This document shows positions 1 to 7,134 of a DNA stretch of 38,574 nt, one piece after another (position 1 is the stretch's first letter; the number at the start of each line of letters is the position of its first letter). Origin of the DNA: Enterococcus columbae DSM 7374 = ATCC 51263 (GTDB lineage Bacteria; Bacillota; Bacilli; Lactobacillales; Enterococcaceae); contig NZ_KE136347.1 of NCBI RefSeq assembly GCF_000406925.1, positions 756,199 through 794,772 on the forward strand, written 5' to 3'. Both the position numbers and the translations under genes were made by a program. Under the pieces are notes generated by a model. It did no database searches. It was not told where the DNA came from and saw only the letters and a program-made list of their open reading frames with translations.

Positions 1-416
1 CTTACTAATGATTTCAATTTAGGAACTTTTATGAATTTACTATCAATCAAAGCAACTGTACCATTTTGATTATTCGTTGTATAACTCTGAACAGGATTTT
101 TCTTACTTTTGAAACGTGGAAAGCCAACAGATTTATCCCGAAAAAAATTCTTGTATGCTTTATCTAAATGAAGTTGGGCATTGGCCAAAGCGAGGCTATC
201 GACTTCTTTCAGAAATGGAAATTCTTTCTTATATTTAGCCGGTGTTGGAAAAGTCATTTTTTTAGAAGAATCATTTTTAACTTCTTCATATGCTTTTTTT
301 CGGTCATTAAGCATTAGATTGTAGACCTTACGAACGCAGCCGAAAGTTTTGGCAAAGAAGATTTCTTGTTCCTCTGTTGGATAGATTCTGAATTTGTACG
401 CTTTTAGTCGTTCCAC
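1..416 (-). CDS. tnpB: TnpB (IS605/IS1341 OrfB) RNA-guided nuclease, N-terminal part only
   Basis: TnpB is the accessory protein of IS200/IS605 elements, known in the family as an omega-RNA-guided RuvC nuclease. The 138 visible residues start ERLKAYKFRIYPTEEQ, the typical OrfB helix-turn-helix opening, and continue through the usual LANAQLHLDKAYKNFF and FPRFKSKK segments. The RuvC and zinc-ribbon regions lie beyond position 1. I chose the GTG at 416-414 because AGCAGGTGA lies six bases upstream; an in-frame GTG at 425 overlaps that site. It begins 16 bases after the tnpA stop, so the two are probably co-transcribed. Whether the full gene is intact cannot be seen. Confidence 0.88.
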   Translation of the reverse strand, partial: MERLKAYKFRIYPTEEQEIFFAKTFGCVRKVYNLMLNDRKKAYEEVKNDSSKKMTFPTPAKYKKEFPFLKEVDSLALANAQLHLDKAYKNFFRDKSVGFPRFKSKKNPVQSYTTNNQNGTVALIDSKFIKVPKLKSLV

Positions 417-432
417 AAAGTTCACCTGCTTT

Positions 433-837
433 CTATTTATGATTGTTTCCTTGATTTTGGATGTATTTCTTTATCACATCAATTGGTGCTCCACCAGTCG
501 TCAACAGACAAAAACTTTTAGACCAAAACATTTCTTTCCAAAGAAACTGTTTGACTCTTGGAAAATCACGTTTTATCAATCTTGAACTAGCGCTTTTATA
601 GGCGTTGATGAATTTTGTCAATTCTGTTTTAGGATGAGCTTTGAACATAATATGAACGTGGTCTTTATCATGATTCCACTCCACTAAAGTAATGTGATAC
701 GGTTCTGAAATTCTTTCAAAAATAGCTTTAGCATAATCAGATATGTCATCATCTATCACTTGTCTGCGATATTTAGTTACTAAAATAAGATGGTAATAAA
801 GAAGGAAGACTGAATGGTTATTTGTATCTAATTCCAT
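433..837 (-). CDS. tnpA: IS200/IS605 transposase TnpA (Y1 HUH single-strand transposase)
   Basis: The protein is 134 aa, normal for IS200-type TnpA. The HUH metal-binding motif is His60-Val-His62 inside HDKDHVHIMF, and the catalytic tyrosine is probably Tyr125 in IKKYIQNQ. The family cuts and rejoins single-stranded DNA at hairpin-marked ends ('peel and paste'). The N-terminal HLILVTKYRRQV and the KEMFWSKSF segment are also typical. The frame is uninterrupted with both catalytic motifs present, so the protein could be active. The SD upstream of the ATG is weak (GAGTGA), as often in this family. tnpB follows directly. Confidence 0.95.
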   Translation of the reverse strand: MELDTNNHSVFLLYYHLILVTKYRRQVIDDDISDYAKAIFERISEPYHITLVEWNHDKDHVHIMFKAHPKTELTKFINAYKSASSRLIKRDFPRVKQFLWKEMFWSKSFCLLTTGGAPIDVIKKYIQNQGNNHK

Positions 838-1042
838 TTTATATCACTCATTTCTAATATAGACTGATTATAACATAGAACGAAATAAAAAGACCATGTA
901 ATGTATTGTCGGTCTTCGAGTTACCAACAGTAACCCTCATACCGAATGGCATTCATCACCCACCTATAGAGGATGGGCGACTTCTGCCTGAATTACGTTA
1001 AAAACTATAACTATTCAGCTGTTAAAAATAATCAGACAAAAA

Positions 1043-1696
1043 CTAAGCCTGTTTGCGTTCCCTACCTCTTGCCAAAAAAGAATAAATGGGTAAAGAAAGA
1101 TAGAGTATCATCGCTATTTTAGGCATAAAATAGGCAAAAGCGATTAAACCTAGATTCAATAGAATTAAGCTCACTATGCGTATCCGCATCAGTCCGACTA
1201 AAAAGGGATTTTTCGATTGGACGGTTTGCAGATGAGCCGCACTAAAAATTAACGATTGCAATAAAACAATTAGTAAATAGACCACACCATAATTCATCAC
1301 TGCTAATCTGGATACATCAAGCATGATCCATTTGGTTAGAACTGGAATCAATGTCAGCAAGGCTAAAAAGCTAAAGTTAAACACTAAAACTTGATGCGTT
1401 GCTTTTTTAAAAGTAGCAAAAGTTAAATGATTTTCATACCAAAAATTTGCTACAACAAAAAAGCTGGTAAAGAAAATCCCCACATCGACCAAAAAGTTCG
1501 TGTAGCTGATGTTATCGACTGGCAAGTGAATTTCTAGTGCCATAATAGTTAAAATAATGGCAATCACTCCATCATTTAATGCACATAGTCGGTTGTGCGT
1601 CAGTAAAGGAATTTCTTCCTGCGTTTGCTTACGCTTTTCTTCTAATCTAGTGCGAACTTCCTTGGCCTGCTCAGAGAATACATTTTGCTTATTCAT
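1043..1696 (-). CDS. TMEM175/DUF1211-family integral membrane protein (possible K+ channel)
   Basis: A 217-aa membrane protein. After a charged, Lys/Arg/Glu-rich N-terminus (about 1-33) it has RLCALNDGVIAIILTIMALE, the first-helix signature of the TMEM175 family (usually RxxxFSDGVxAI; here LN replaces FS). About five further hydrophobic segments follow. Bacterial TMEM175 proteins are potassium-permeable channels; the substrate here is inferred from family only, and the Phe-Ser replacement in the signature leaves conductance uncertain. The ATG overlaps the stop of the upstream HIRAN gene by one base (TAATG), so translation is probably coupled. Confidence 0.8.
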   Translation of the reverse strand: MNKQNVFSEQAKEVRTRLEEKRKQTQEEIPLLTHNRLCALNDGVIAIILTIMALEIHLPVDNISYTNFLVDVGIFFTSFFVVANFWYENHLTFATFKKATHQVLVFNFSFLALLTLIPVLTKWIMLDVSRLAVMNYGVVYLLIVLLQSLIFSAAHLQTVQSKNPFLVGLMRIRIVSLILLNLGLIAFAYFMPKIAMILYLSLPIYSFLARGRERKQA

Positions 1697-2049
1697 TACT
1701 TTGACTCACCTACTCTAGCATCACTCACTTTTACCACCACTCTAAATTGGCGTTCCGGATGCGTTTCAAGATTCACCATTTGAATACGTGATTCCAAAAT
1801 CGCCCCATGACCATAATAAAGTAAGGTACTAAACAAACTATTGTATTGGGCCGGTACATAACCTATTTTGGTATTTTGATAAAAGACCGCCACCGCATCC
1901 GGATCATGCGGATTACCTTCTTCACGAACTAATTGTACATTTTGCCCTAATTTTAATTCTTCAATCACATCTAGCCCATCACAATAGGCAAATCCCGCTA
2001 AATGAAAATCCATGATGTGACGACTTGGTTGATATTTGACACTATTCAT
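1696..2049 (-). CDS. Small HIRAN-domain protein
   Basis: A 117-aa protein that is almost entirely one HIRAN domain: FHLAGFAYCDGLDVIEELK, then LVREEGNPHDPDAVAV, then GYVPAQYNSLFSTLL. HIRAN domains bind DNA ends or damaged DNA when fused to helicases; standalone bacterial copies have no settled role. I chose the ATG at 2049 because AGGTGATTTGT precedes it; a longer GTG start would put that SD inside the gene. The gene overlaps the downstream TMEM175-like gene by one base, an odd partnership for a DNA-end domain. Confidence 0.85.
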   Translation of the reverse strand: MNSVKYQPSRHIMDFHLAGFAYCDGLDVIEELKLGQNVQLVREEGNPHDPDAVAVFYQNTKIGYVPAQYNSLFSTLLYYGHGAILESRIQMVNLETHPERQFRVVVKVSDARVGESK

Positions 2050-2171
2050 ACAAATCACCTAACTTCTCTTAATATACATATTTTAACAAAATATTTTATG
2101 ACCAACAATTCCCAAAGTATTGAATGTCATAATCAGATGATTCTATTATTTACACTCGTTTTAGCAAATAA

Positions 2172-2217
2172 AAAACTACTTCAAACGAGCATTCCGTGCA
2201 GCGCCTAAAGTAGTTTT
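2172..2217 (-). terminator. Intrinsic terminator of the DUF5348-like gene
   Basis: Perfect 10-bp arms (2172-2181 and 2208-2217) flank a G+C-containing loop. On the minus strand the stem is followed by a T-rich tract (TTTTTTATTTG) just downstream of the gene ending at 2242. Confidence 0.75.
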
Positions 2218-2241
2218 CAGTATATTTATTTAAAAAAAGAG

Positions 2242-2643
2242 TTATTCCATGTCGAGTGGACATTGAACTCTAGCTAGATGCTCATTTGTTAGGATAAATG
2301 AACTCCCTTCCGCTGTAACAAAGACTTGGCCATAAGGACTATTTTCTCGATGCCCACGCACCCACTGACCATCTACCATGACTTCAAAAATAATGCGGTC
2401 ACGAATCGGAAAACCATCAACAATTACAGTAGCACTAGGGTTATGAATTTCACAAACACCTTGGTAAACTTGCTTAGAAAATTGTGAAGCTAACACACTT
2501 AGCTTAGCCGCTGTTTTGTAAACTTCATTGACCTTAGCAAAATCTTCATTGGCAATATTTTCAGCTAAGGTATCAGCGTGTTTCCCAAAAATTGCACTAG
2601 CATCAGTTAAAAATTTAATCGCTGCATCCATTTTTTCACTCAT
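2242..2643 (-). CDS. Hypothetical protein with a DUF5348-like C-terminus
   Basis: A 133-aa soluble protein. Residues 1-60 look alpha-helical (KFLTDASAIFGKHADTLAEN). Residues 75-128 look like a small beta-rich domain (VDGFPIRDRIIFEVMVDGQW, then GQVFVTAEGSSFIL) that resembles DUF5348, a Firmicute family often carried on mobile elements. No catalytic residues stand out. It is a single-gene unit with its own terminator at 2172-2217. The DUF5348 link is from memory of the motif and is moderate. Confidence 0.6.
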   Translation of the reverse strand: MSEKMDAAIKFLTDASAIFGKHADTLAENIANEDFAKVNEVYKTAAKLSVLASQFSKQVYQGVCEIHNPSATVIVDGFPIRDRIIFEVMVDGQWVRGHRENSPYGQVFVTAEGSSFILTNEHLARVQCPLDME

Positions 2644-2742
2644 TATTATCGACTCTTTTCTTTTTTGACATGGTGTTGCTTAAGCTGAGCCTAACATAAT
2701 CCGCAAAAAAATACAATCGTTTTTAAACCAATCAAAGTCTTT

Positions 2743-3504
2743 TTAAATTTGATTGGCACTAGCATATTCTTCCTCGCTAACGGCCGCTAACCATTCATTA
2801 CGCGTATTCTCACCAGGAAGTGTAATGGCTAAATGGGAAAACCAAGAATTTTGGGCTGCCCCATGCCAGTGCTTCACACCAGCCGGAATAATGATAGAAT
2901 CTCCCGGATTCATCACCACTGCCGCCTTGCCTTCTTCTTGATAGAAACCTCTACCCCCTACACAAATCAGCAGCTGCCCACCCCCATTTGTCGCATGGTG
3001 AATATGCCAATAATTACGACAGCCTGGCTCAAAGGTAACATTGTGCACAGGTAATTGTCCATCAGTAATGCTGGCTAGATAGCTTGTACCTGTAAAGTAA
3101 CGAGCATAGGCTGTATTTTCCTCACCAATTGGAAAGATTATAGTTTTTTGATAAGCAGCCTTAGCATCCTTACTTACACTATCCTCTGTCCAAATATTTT
3201 TAGCGAGATTAAATACAGCCCAAGCTTTCGGCCAACCAGCATAAAAGGCAACGTGCGTAATGGTCGCAACGATTTCCGCTTTACTTACTCCATGGTTTTT
3301 CGCATTTTCTAAATGATAGCTCAAAGAAGAATCAGTAATCCCTTGGGCCATTAGAGTAACTACTGTTAATAAACAACGTGTTTTTAGATCAATACCTGAC
3401 AAATTCCAATTTTCACCAAATAAAATATCATCATTAAAATGAGCAAAATCTGGGGCAAAATCACCTAATTGTTTTCTACCTGCATTTTGTGTTATTTTTT
3501 CCAT
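2743..3504 (-). CDS. Carboxymuconolactone decarboxylase-like / cupin two-domain protein
   Basis: A 253-aa fusion. Residues about 20-115 form a CMD/AhpD-like helical domain (FGENWNLSGIDLKTRCLLTV, then HVAFYAGWPKAWAVFN) without the CxxC of AhpD peroxidases. Residues about 150-240 form a cupin with metal ligands in WHIHHATNGGGQLL and PAGVKHWHGAA. Such fusions accompany aldo/keto reductases in Firmicute electrophile or quinone stress operons. I chose the ATG at 3504 because GGAGGGTGAT lies just upstream; an ATG at 3522 would place that SD inside the coding region. It lies 28 bases after the aldo/keto reductase and shares its promoter. Confidence 0.85.
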   Translation of the reverse strand: MEKITQNAGRKQLGDFAPDFAHFNDDILFGENWNLSGIDLKTRCLLTVVTLMAQGITDSSLSYHLENAKNHGVSKAEIVATITHVAFYAGWPKAWAVFNLAKNIWTEDSVSKDAKAAYQKTIIFPIGEENTAYARYFTGTSYLASITDGQLPVHNVTFEPGCRNYWHIHHATNGGGQLLICVGGRGFYQEEGKAAVVMNPGDSIIIPAGVKHWHGAAQNSWFSHLAITLPGENTRNEWLAAVSEEEYASANQI

Positions 3505-3532
3505 AATATCACCCTCCGTCATTAACTACCGA

Positions 3533-4396
3533 CTACAATTTCCCACCATAAACCGGGAAGAAGCTTGCTTCTCCGTAATTTTGAATCCGATCGATATGAA
3601 TCAAAATGTCCACATCTTCAGGACTAATTTCAAAATCTAATTGCGCATTTTCGCGCATATGATTCGGATTAGCTGTTTTGGGCAAAACAATTAGTTCTAA
3701 TTGAATACAATAGCGAATACATAACTGTGCAACCGATACTCCATATTTATCAGCCATTTCAATAATTTTAGGATTTTTTAAGGCCTCACCATGCGCGACT
3801 GGTGAATAGGCTTCTACTGCAATCTCCTGACTTTGACAATAGTTGATTAAATCAAGTGGTGTATTTGAAATATGTGCTAAAATTTGATTGACTTGTGGCT
3901 TAATTTTGGCAGTTGCTAAGATATTTTTTATATCATCTTCTAAAAAGTTTGACACACCAATCGCTCTTAATTTACCGTCTTTAACTGCATCTTCTAACGC
4001 TCGCCAAACCTCTTGATTCTCTTTATAGTAACGATTATCCGATTGATTAACTTCCTTCCAAGGCTGTGGACTATGAATAATCATCATATCTAAGTAATCC
4101 AAGCCCATTAATGATAAAGTCTGATCAATTGATTGTGCTGCACTTTCATAACTTTTATGCTCTGCAGCTACTTTAGAAGTGACAAAAATTTCTTGTCGGC
4201 TAACGCCAGATTGTCTAATTCCTTCACCTACCCCACGTTCGTTTCCATATGCTTGGGCGGTGTCAATATGTCGATACCCCATCTCCAGTGCACTTTTTAC
4301 TGCAGCTACCACCTGCTCATCGTCAATCAGCCAAGTCCCCAAGGCTAGTTGTGGAATGACCACCCCATTGTTTAAGGTCATTATTTTGTTATACAT
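3533..4396 (-). CDS. Aldo/keto reductase (NADPH-dependent carbonyl reductase)
   Basis: A 287-aa TIM-barrel oxidoreductase of the AKR superfamily. The catalytic tetrad is complete: Asp45 and Tyr50 in DTAQAYGNE, Lys75 in FVTSKV, His108 in MIIHSP. The C-terminal LPKTANPNHMRENAQ is the usual cofactor-binding loop. It should reduce aldehydes such as methylglyoxal-type electrophiles; the substrate is inferred from the operon and operator. The ATG overlaps the stop of a truncated DUF3737 ORF by eight bases, and its SD (AAAGGGGA) lies inside that stump. It is the first intact gene after the MerR-type promoter at 4524-4554. Confidence 0.93.
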   Translation of the reverse strand: MYNKIMTLNNGVVIPQLALGTWLIDDEQVVAAVKSALEMGYRHIDTAQAYGNERGVGEGIRQSGVSRQEIFVTSKVAAEHKSYESAAQSIDQTLSLMGLDYLDMMIIHSPQPWKEVNQSDNRYYKENQEVWRALEDAVKDGKLRAIGVSNFLEDDIKNILATAKIKPQVNQILAHISNTPLDLINYCQSQEIAVEAYSPVAHGEALKNPKIIEMADKYGVSVAQLCIRYCIQLELIVLPKTANPNHMRENAQLDFEISPEDVDILIHIDRIQNYGEASFFPVYGGKL

Positions 4397-4499
4397 ACAT
4401 CAATTCCCCTTTTTCAAAAATAGAATCTGCAATCTTTAAATTTTTTGATTGGAACAAGGCTCGCTCACCGGTTAGTAATGCTTTTTTCATTTCATTCAT
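4389..4499 (-). pseudogene. 36-codon N-terminal stump of a DUF3737 gene ahead of the reductase
   Basis: Behind a strong SD (AAAAGGGGTGA) an ORF encodes MNEMKKALLTGERALFQ and then LKIADSIFEKGE, the characteristic opening of DUF3737 beta-helix proteins (TGERALF, LKIxDSxFxxGES). At the point where the family continues with SPLKES, the frame runs into the aldo/keto reductase start and ends at TAA, overlapping it by eight bases. This looks like a deletion that removed the rest of DUF3737 and placed the reductase under its promoter. The stump may still be translated and act as a coupling leader peptide. Full family proteins are roughly 280 aa. Confidence 0.75.
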
Positions 4500-4523
4500 A
4501 GTTTTTCACCCCTTTTCACGCTC

Positions 4524-4554
4524 AGTCTACTCCTTAAAGTTAACTTTAAGTCAA
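4524..4554 (-). promoter_or_regulatory. MerR-family (AdhR/NmlR-type) promoter and operator
   Basis: The minus strand has TTGACT (4554-4549) and TAGACT (4529-4524) separated by 19 bp, the over-long spacing typical of MerR-activated promoters. The spacer holds a perfect 7-4-7 palindrome, CTTAAAGTTAACTTTAAG (4533-4550). This matches the operator known for Bacillus AdhR. AdhR controls alcohol dehydrogenase/CMD-type genes in response to aldehydes, which fits the downstream reductase and CMD-cupin genes. No MerR gene is nearby, so the regulator must be encoded elsewhere. Confidence 0.85.
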
Positions 4555-4621
4555 GCAAATATTACACAAAAATGAATCTATCTTTCACTACGCTAAGGTT
4601 TATTTGCCCGGAGCTAACCGA

Positions 4622-4839
4622 CTTGCTTTTACTTATTTTTCCATTGGAGAGTAGCACTCGAATTTTCTCATATCTGAGCAAGCTACTTCACATTTTTGTA
4701 TAATCTATGTTCAGTAGCTAGATATGCCGAAAATTCGCCTCTCCAATGGCTAAATCTCTTGCTTTTACTTATTTTTCCATTGGAGAGTAGCACTCGAATT
4801 TTCTCATATCTAAGCAAGCTACTTCACATTTTTGTATAA
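4622..4839. repeat. Duplicated 82-bp intergenic repeat with an inverted core (MITE-like)
   Basis: Two direct copies (4622-4703 and 4758-4839, 136-bp period) differ at one base (4676 versus 4812). Between them, 4714-4749 carries an imperfect inverted version of the core: CCATTGGAGAG and CGAATTTT reappear as AAAATTCG and CTCTCCAATGG. A transcript could fold into a long imperfect hairpin. There is no open frame across it. It fills the gap between the MerR-type promoter and the DUF2812 terminator. A small non-autonomous repeat family is the likely nature. Confidence 0.75.
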
Positions 4840-4843
4840 AAAA

Positions 4844-4874
4844 AGTCAAAAACCAGCTTCAATGGTCTTTGACT
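4844..4874 (-). terminator. Terminator of the padR-DUF2812 operon
   Basis: Arms AGTCAAAAACCA (4844-4855) and TGGTCTTTGACT (4863-4874) form a 12-bp stem with one mismatch. On the minus strand a run of seven T follows. It lies 17 bases after the DUF2812 stop. Confidence 0.8.
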
Positions 4875-4890
4875 AAAAATGCGTAATTTG

Positions 4891-5436
4891 TCAGTTTTTA
4901 TTTTTATTAAAATAGCGATACAGACTAAACATCAAAAGCAATGCTTGATAACCGATAGATAGCAAAATACAAGCAATGGTAATCAAGAGAATGATTCCCC
5001 AAAAACTTTGGGAATAATCGGAAATTTTTGATGGGAAAATAAAGAGTTGAATAGTCAAAAATAAAACGATTGGTAGAATCCTCCAAATAACGATTTTTTG
5101 GACAAATAATCGTTTTGAGTCTTGATCAGAGAATAGCTGGCTATCGATCGACTCATTCATGGCTGCTCGAGGTTTTCTGAAATAGTTCCAATTATCGCAA
5201 GAGCCACAGTACTGCCAACCATAGTCTTGATACAACTGTAAGTAATCTTTAGGTGTTCCAGCAAAGTCTAACTGATAGACTACTTTTTCTGGTAATCCAC
5301 GTTCAAAAATGTAGAAATGGGCTTTAGAAACATGTATTAAGTGCCACCCATCAAGATGTTGTTTTTCCAACCATCTACATTCGGACTCAAAATCAACGAC
5401 TTGAAAAAATCGAATCCTTCTTTTCGCCTTAGCCAT
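4891..5436 (-). CDS. DUF2812 membrane protein, partner of the upstream PadR regulator
   Basis: A 181-aa protein. Residues about 8-85 form the DUF2812 domain (FFQVVDFESECRWLEKQH, DGWHLIHVSKAHFYIFERG, DYGWQYCGSCDNWNYFR). Two transmembrane helices follow (about 118-136 and 145-172). PadR-DUF2812 pairs are widespread in Firmicutes and are thought to sense envelope stress or metabolites; the function is unknown. I chose the ATG at 5436 because GGAGGGGAATATC precedes it. It overlaps the padR stop by eight bases, so translation is coupled. Confidence 0.87.
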   Translation of the reverse strand: MAKAKRRIRFFQVVDFESECRWLEKQHLDGWHLIHVSKAHFYIFERGLPEKVVYQLDFAGTPKDYLQLYQDYGWQYCGSCDNWNYFRKPRAAMNESIDSQLFSDQDSKRLFVQKIVIWRILPIVLFLTIQLFIFPSKISDYSQSFWGIILLITIACILLSIGYQALLLMFSLYRYFNKNKN

Positions 5437-5752
5437 GATATTCCCCTCCAATGCTGTTTTGATACAAACGGTGAATCCGTCTAATCTCTAGTGCCAATAC
5501 TTCTTTTCCTAAAGGGGTCAATTGATAAATTTTACGCTTGTCTACCTCTTCTAGCAAACAAATTAGACCGTTTTTTTCCATTTTTGATAAGGTACCATAC
5601 ATTGTTCCCGGACTGATAGTTACTTCACCAGCTGTCATTACCTTCACTTCTTGACTGATACCATAGCCATGTTGCGGATTTTGCAAACAAAACAAAATGT
5701 AAAAAGCGGTTTCAGACATTGGCACATAAATTTTTCTAATATAATTATCCAT
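5429..5752 (-). CDS. PadR-family transcriptional regulator
   Basis: A 107-aa regulator, the usual length for short PadR proteins. The winged helix is visible as ETAFYILFCLQNPQHGYGIS, then ISPGTMYGTLSKMEKNGLI and KRKIYQLTPLGKEVL. I chose the ATG at 5752 because GAGGGGTG lies five bases upstream; longer starts would run through the promoter. It probably represses its own operon with DUF2812 by binding the three 15-bp repeats at 5764-5808, immediately upstream. Confidence 0.92.
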   Translation of the reverse strand: MDNYIRKIYVPMSETAFYILFCLQNPQHGYGISQEVKVMTAGEVTISPGTMYGTLSKMEKNGLICLLEEVDKRKIYQLTPLGKEVLALEIRRIHRLYQNSIGGEYHG

Positions 5753-5763
5753 CCAAGCACCCC

Positions 5764-5836
5764 TCACACCTCGATACATCTTATTACGATATATCTCACT
5801 ACGATATATTCTATCACATCTCGCTAGATACAACAA
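5764..5836 (-). promoter_or_regulatory. padR promoter with three tandem 15-bp operator repeats
   Basis: On the minus strand, TTGTTG (5836-5831), a 17-bp spacer and TAGAAT (5813-5808) form a promoter. Directly downstream, three contiguous 15-bp units follow: TATATCGTAGTGAGA (5808-5794), TATATCGTAATAAGA (5793-5779) and TGTATCGAGGTGTGA (5778-5764). A related element, TGTATCTAGCGAGA (5832-5819), lies in the promoter spacer. Units of 15 bp are not whole helical turns, so alternate units face different sides of the DNA. This is the likely autoregulatory site for PadR. Confidence 0.65.
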
Positions 5837-5871
5837 TAGCTATGAACTTAGGCATTTTTCGTTCATAGCTA
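5837..5871 (-). terminator. Hairpin between the GTPase gene and the padR promoter
   Basis: A perfect 11-bp stem (TAGCTATGAAC, 5837-5847, and GTTCATAGCTA, 5861-5871) lies 41 bases after the GTPase stop. The T-tract on the minus strand is weak (TTGTTGTAT), so termination is plausible but not certain; the hairpin abuts the padR -35 box. Confidence 0.5.
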
Positions 5872-5911
5872 CTATTCTTAGATGATACAAATCGAACAAA
5901 GAGATTTGAAA

Positions 5912-7051
5912 CTATTTGGTTTTTCTTAACTTTAATTGCTGTTTGAATGCCTCAGCCATCAGCTTTTTGCCTTTTTTACTGTTTATATCAGTGAGTTGTA
6001 ATTTACCTGTAAAGACTAGTTCCATTACCAATAGATACGCTTCACCTAAAGCATAGGTAATCGCTGCCGCCGTAGAAGCAGAAATCGCTCCACCAACCAC
6101 ACTCCCTGCTCCCGGAAGTAGTTTTAACAAGTTGGAACTCACGGTTCGTCCTAAAATGGTCGCTCCACTAGCACCGATAGTTGAAGAAAGTAAGGCACCA
6201 AGAATCGATTTATTGACATCAAAACCAAAAATAACCGTAATAGAGGCAATCATCGAAATTTGGGTAGGGACAATCATCACACTATCCGCTAAAGGAATCG
6301 GGACCACTCCTTCACTCGCTGCCGCCAGAGCCGCTACTTGAATCGCTTTTCTGGCATGTCGCTTTTTTTCAACTAGACTGGCAATTTGAACATTTTGCAA
6401 AGTGTCCATTAATTCTTCAGGTAAACAATGCCCCATAATCTGAATTAAGGTATCTAACCCATAAGCCTTTTTGGTAAACGATGCATCGATTTCATAATCT
6501 TGCGCCAATACAGGAACAATCTGCGCTACAGCTAAATTTTCTTCCAAAAGAAGCTTTTTCATTTTTTCGGCATTCGGATTACTTATCGCTTGGGTTAAAA
6601 CGACAATGACCGGTACTTGTTGGGCTTGATTTGCATTGGTCAGTTCTTTCAGCCAGTTGATTTCTTCTGGCTCAATGCGATTAGAGGTTGTATTAATACA
6701 ATACCAAATACAATGAATCATTTGATTGATCTCTTTACTTGCGATTCCTTGGTTAATTGTATCAAGAATTTCTTTTTTCACTTCATTTTGGACTACTTTA
6801 CCCAACTCAAACCCACGTGTATCATAAACGCTCAAAGGAAATCCTGGTTTTTCAATTTTACGCATATGGGTAGTTACCGGTCGTCCAATCCCCGTTTCAG
6901 TCAACTGCTCTCTAAACACCGCATTAATCAAGGTACTTTTGCCTACACCTGTTTTACCGGCCACAATGATATTTAGATGATTTAAATTGGTGAATTTTTT
7001 AGTAATTGCCGCCATCATTTCTTTAGTTACACTTTCCATATTAAAAGCCAT
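5912..7051 (-). CDS. GTPase with C-terminal DUF697 (YcjF-like) membrane-associated domain
   Basis: A 379-aa protein. The G domain has G1 GKTGVGKS (32-39), switch I with GRPVTTH, and G3 DTRG (77-80). At G4, VVLTQA replaces NKxD, so guanine specificity is uncertain. Residues about 235-345 are Ala/Gly-rich amphipathic or hydrophobic helices (EGVVPIPLADSVMIVPTQIS, GATILGRTVSSNLLKLLPGA) typical of DUF697, which associates with membranes. The SD GGGGTGAGCAT is good. It appears monocistronic. The family includes Era/EngA-like GTPases of unknown function. Confidence 0.85.
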   Translation of the reverse strand: MAFNMESVTKEMMAAITKKFTNLNHLNIIVAGKTGVGKSTLINAVFREQLTETGIGRPVTTHMRKIEKPGFPLSVYDTRGFELGKVVQNEVKKEILDTINQGIASKEINQMIHCIWYCINTTSNRIEPEEINWLKELTNANQAQQVPVIVVLTQAISNPNAEKMKKLLLEENLAVAQIVPVLAQDYEIDASFTKKAYGLDTLIQIMGHCLPEELMDTLQNVQIASLVEKKRHARKAIQVAALAAASEGVVPIPLADSVMIVPTQISMIASITVIFGFDVNKSILGALLSSTIGASGATILGRTVSSNLLKLLPGAGSVVGGAISASTAAAITYALGEAYLLVMELVFTGKLQLTDINSKKGKKLMAEAFKQQLKLRKTK

Positions 7052-7134
7052 ATGCTCACCCCTATTTTAGTATCTGCTAGCAAAACTTAGCTTGAAATTT
7101 AAAAAAAACATCACAAATTGGCTAGTAAAGCTTT

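Larger units (their letters stand above)
1..1015 (-). mobile_element. IS200/IS605-family element, tnpB side truncated by the window edge
   Basis: The element is read on the minus strand in the order left end, tnpA, tnpB. The non-coding left end lies at about 838-1015 and holds a small imperfect hairpin (arms 959-964 and 972-977, CCCACC/GATGGG with one G-T pair). This kind of subterminal hairpin is what a Y1 HUH transposase recognises. The right end lies outside the window. The exact left boundary cannot be fixed without an empty-site comparison; 1015 is an estimate. Confidence 0.75.

Noticed and set aside
2753-3054. Two plus-strand frames over the cupin domain
   Set aside because: Shadows of the CMD-cupin gene on the opposite strand, with no SD.
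4622-4839. Repeat pair as a CRISPR array
   Set aside because: Only two 82-bp units, no short repeat-spacer alternation and no cas genes.
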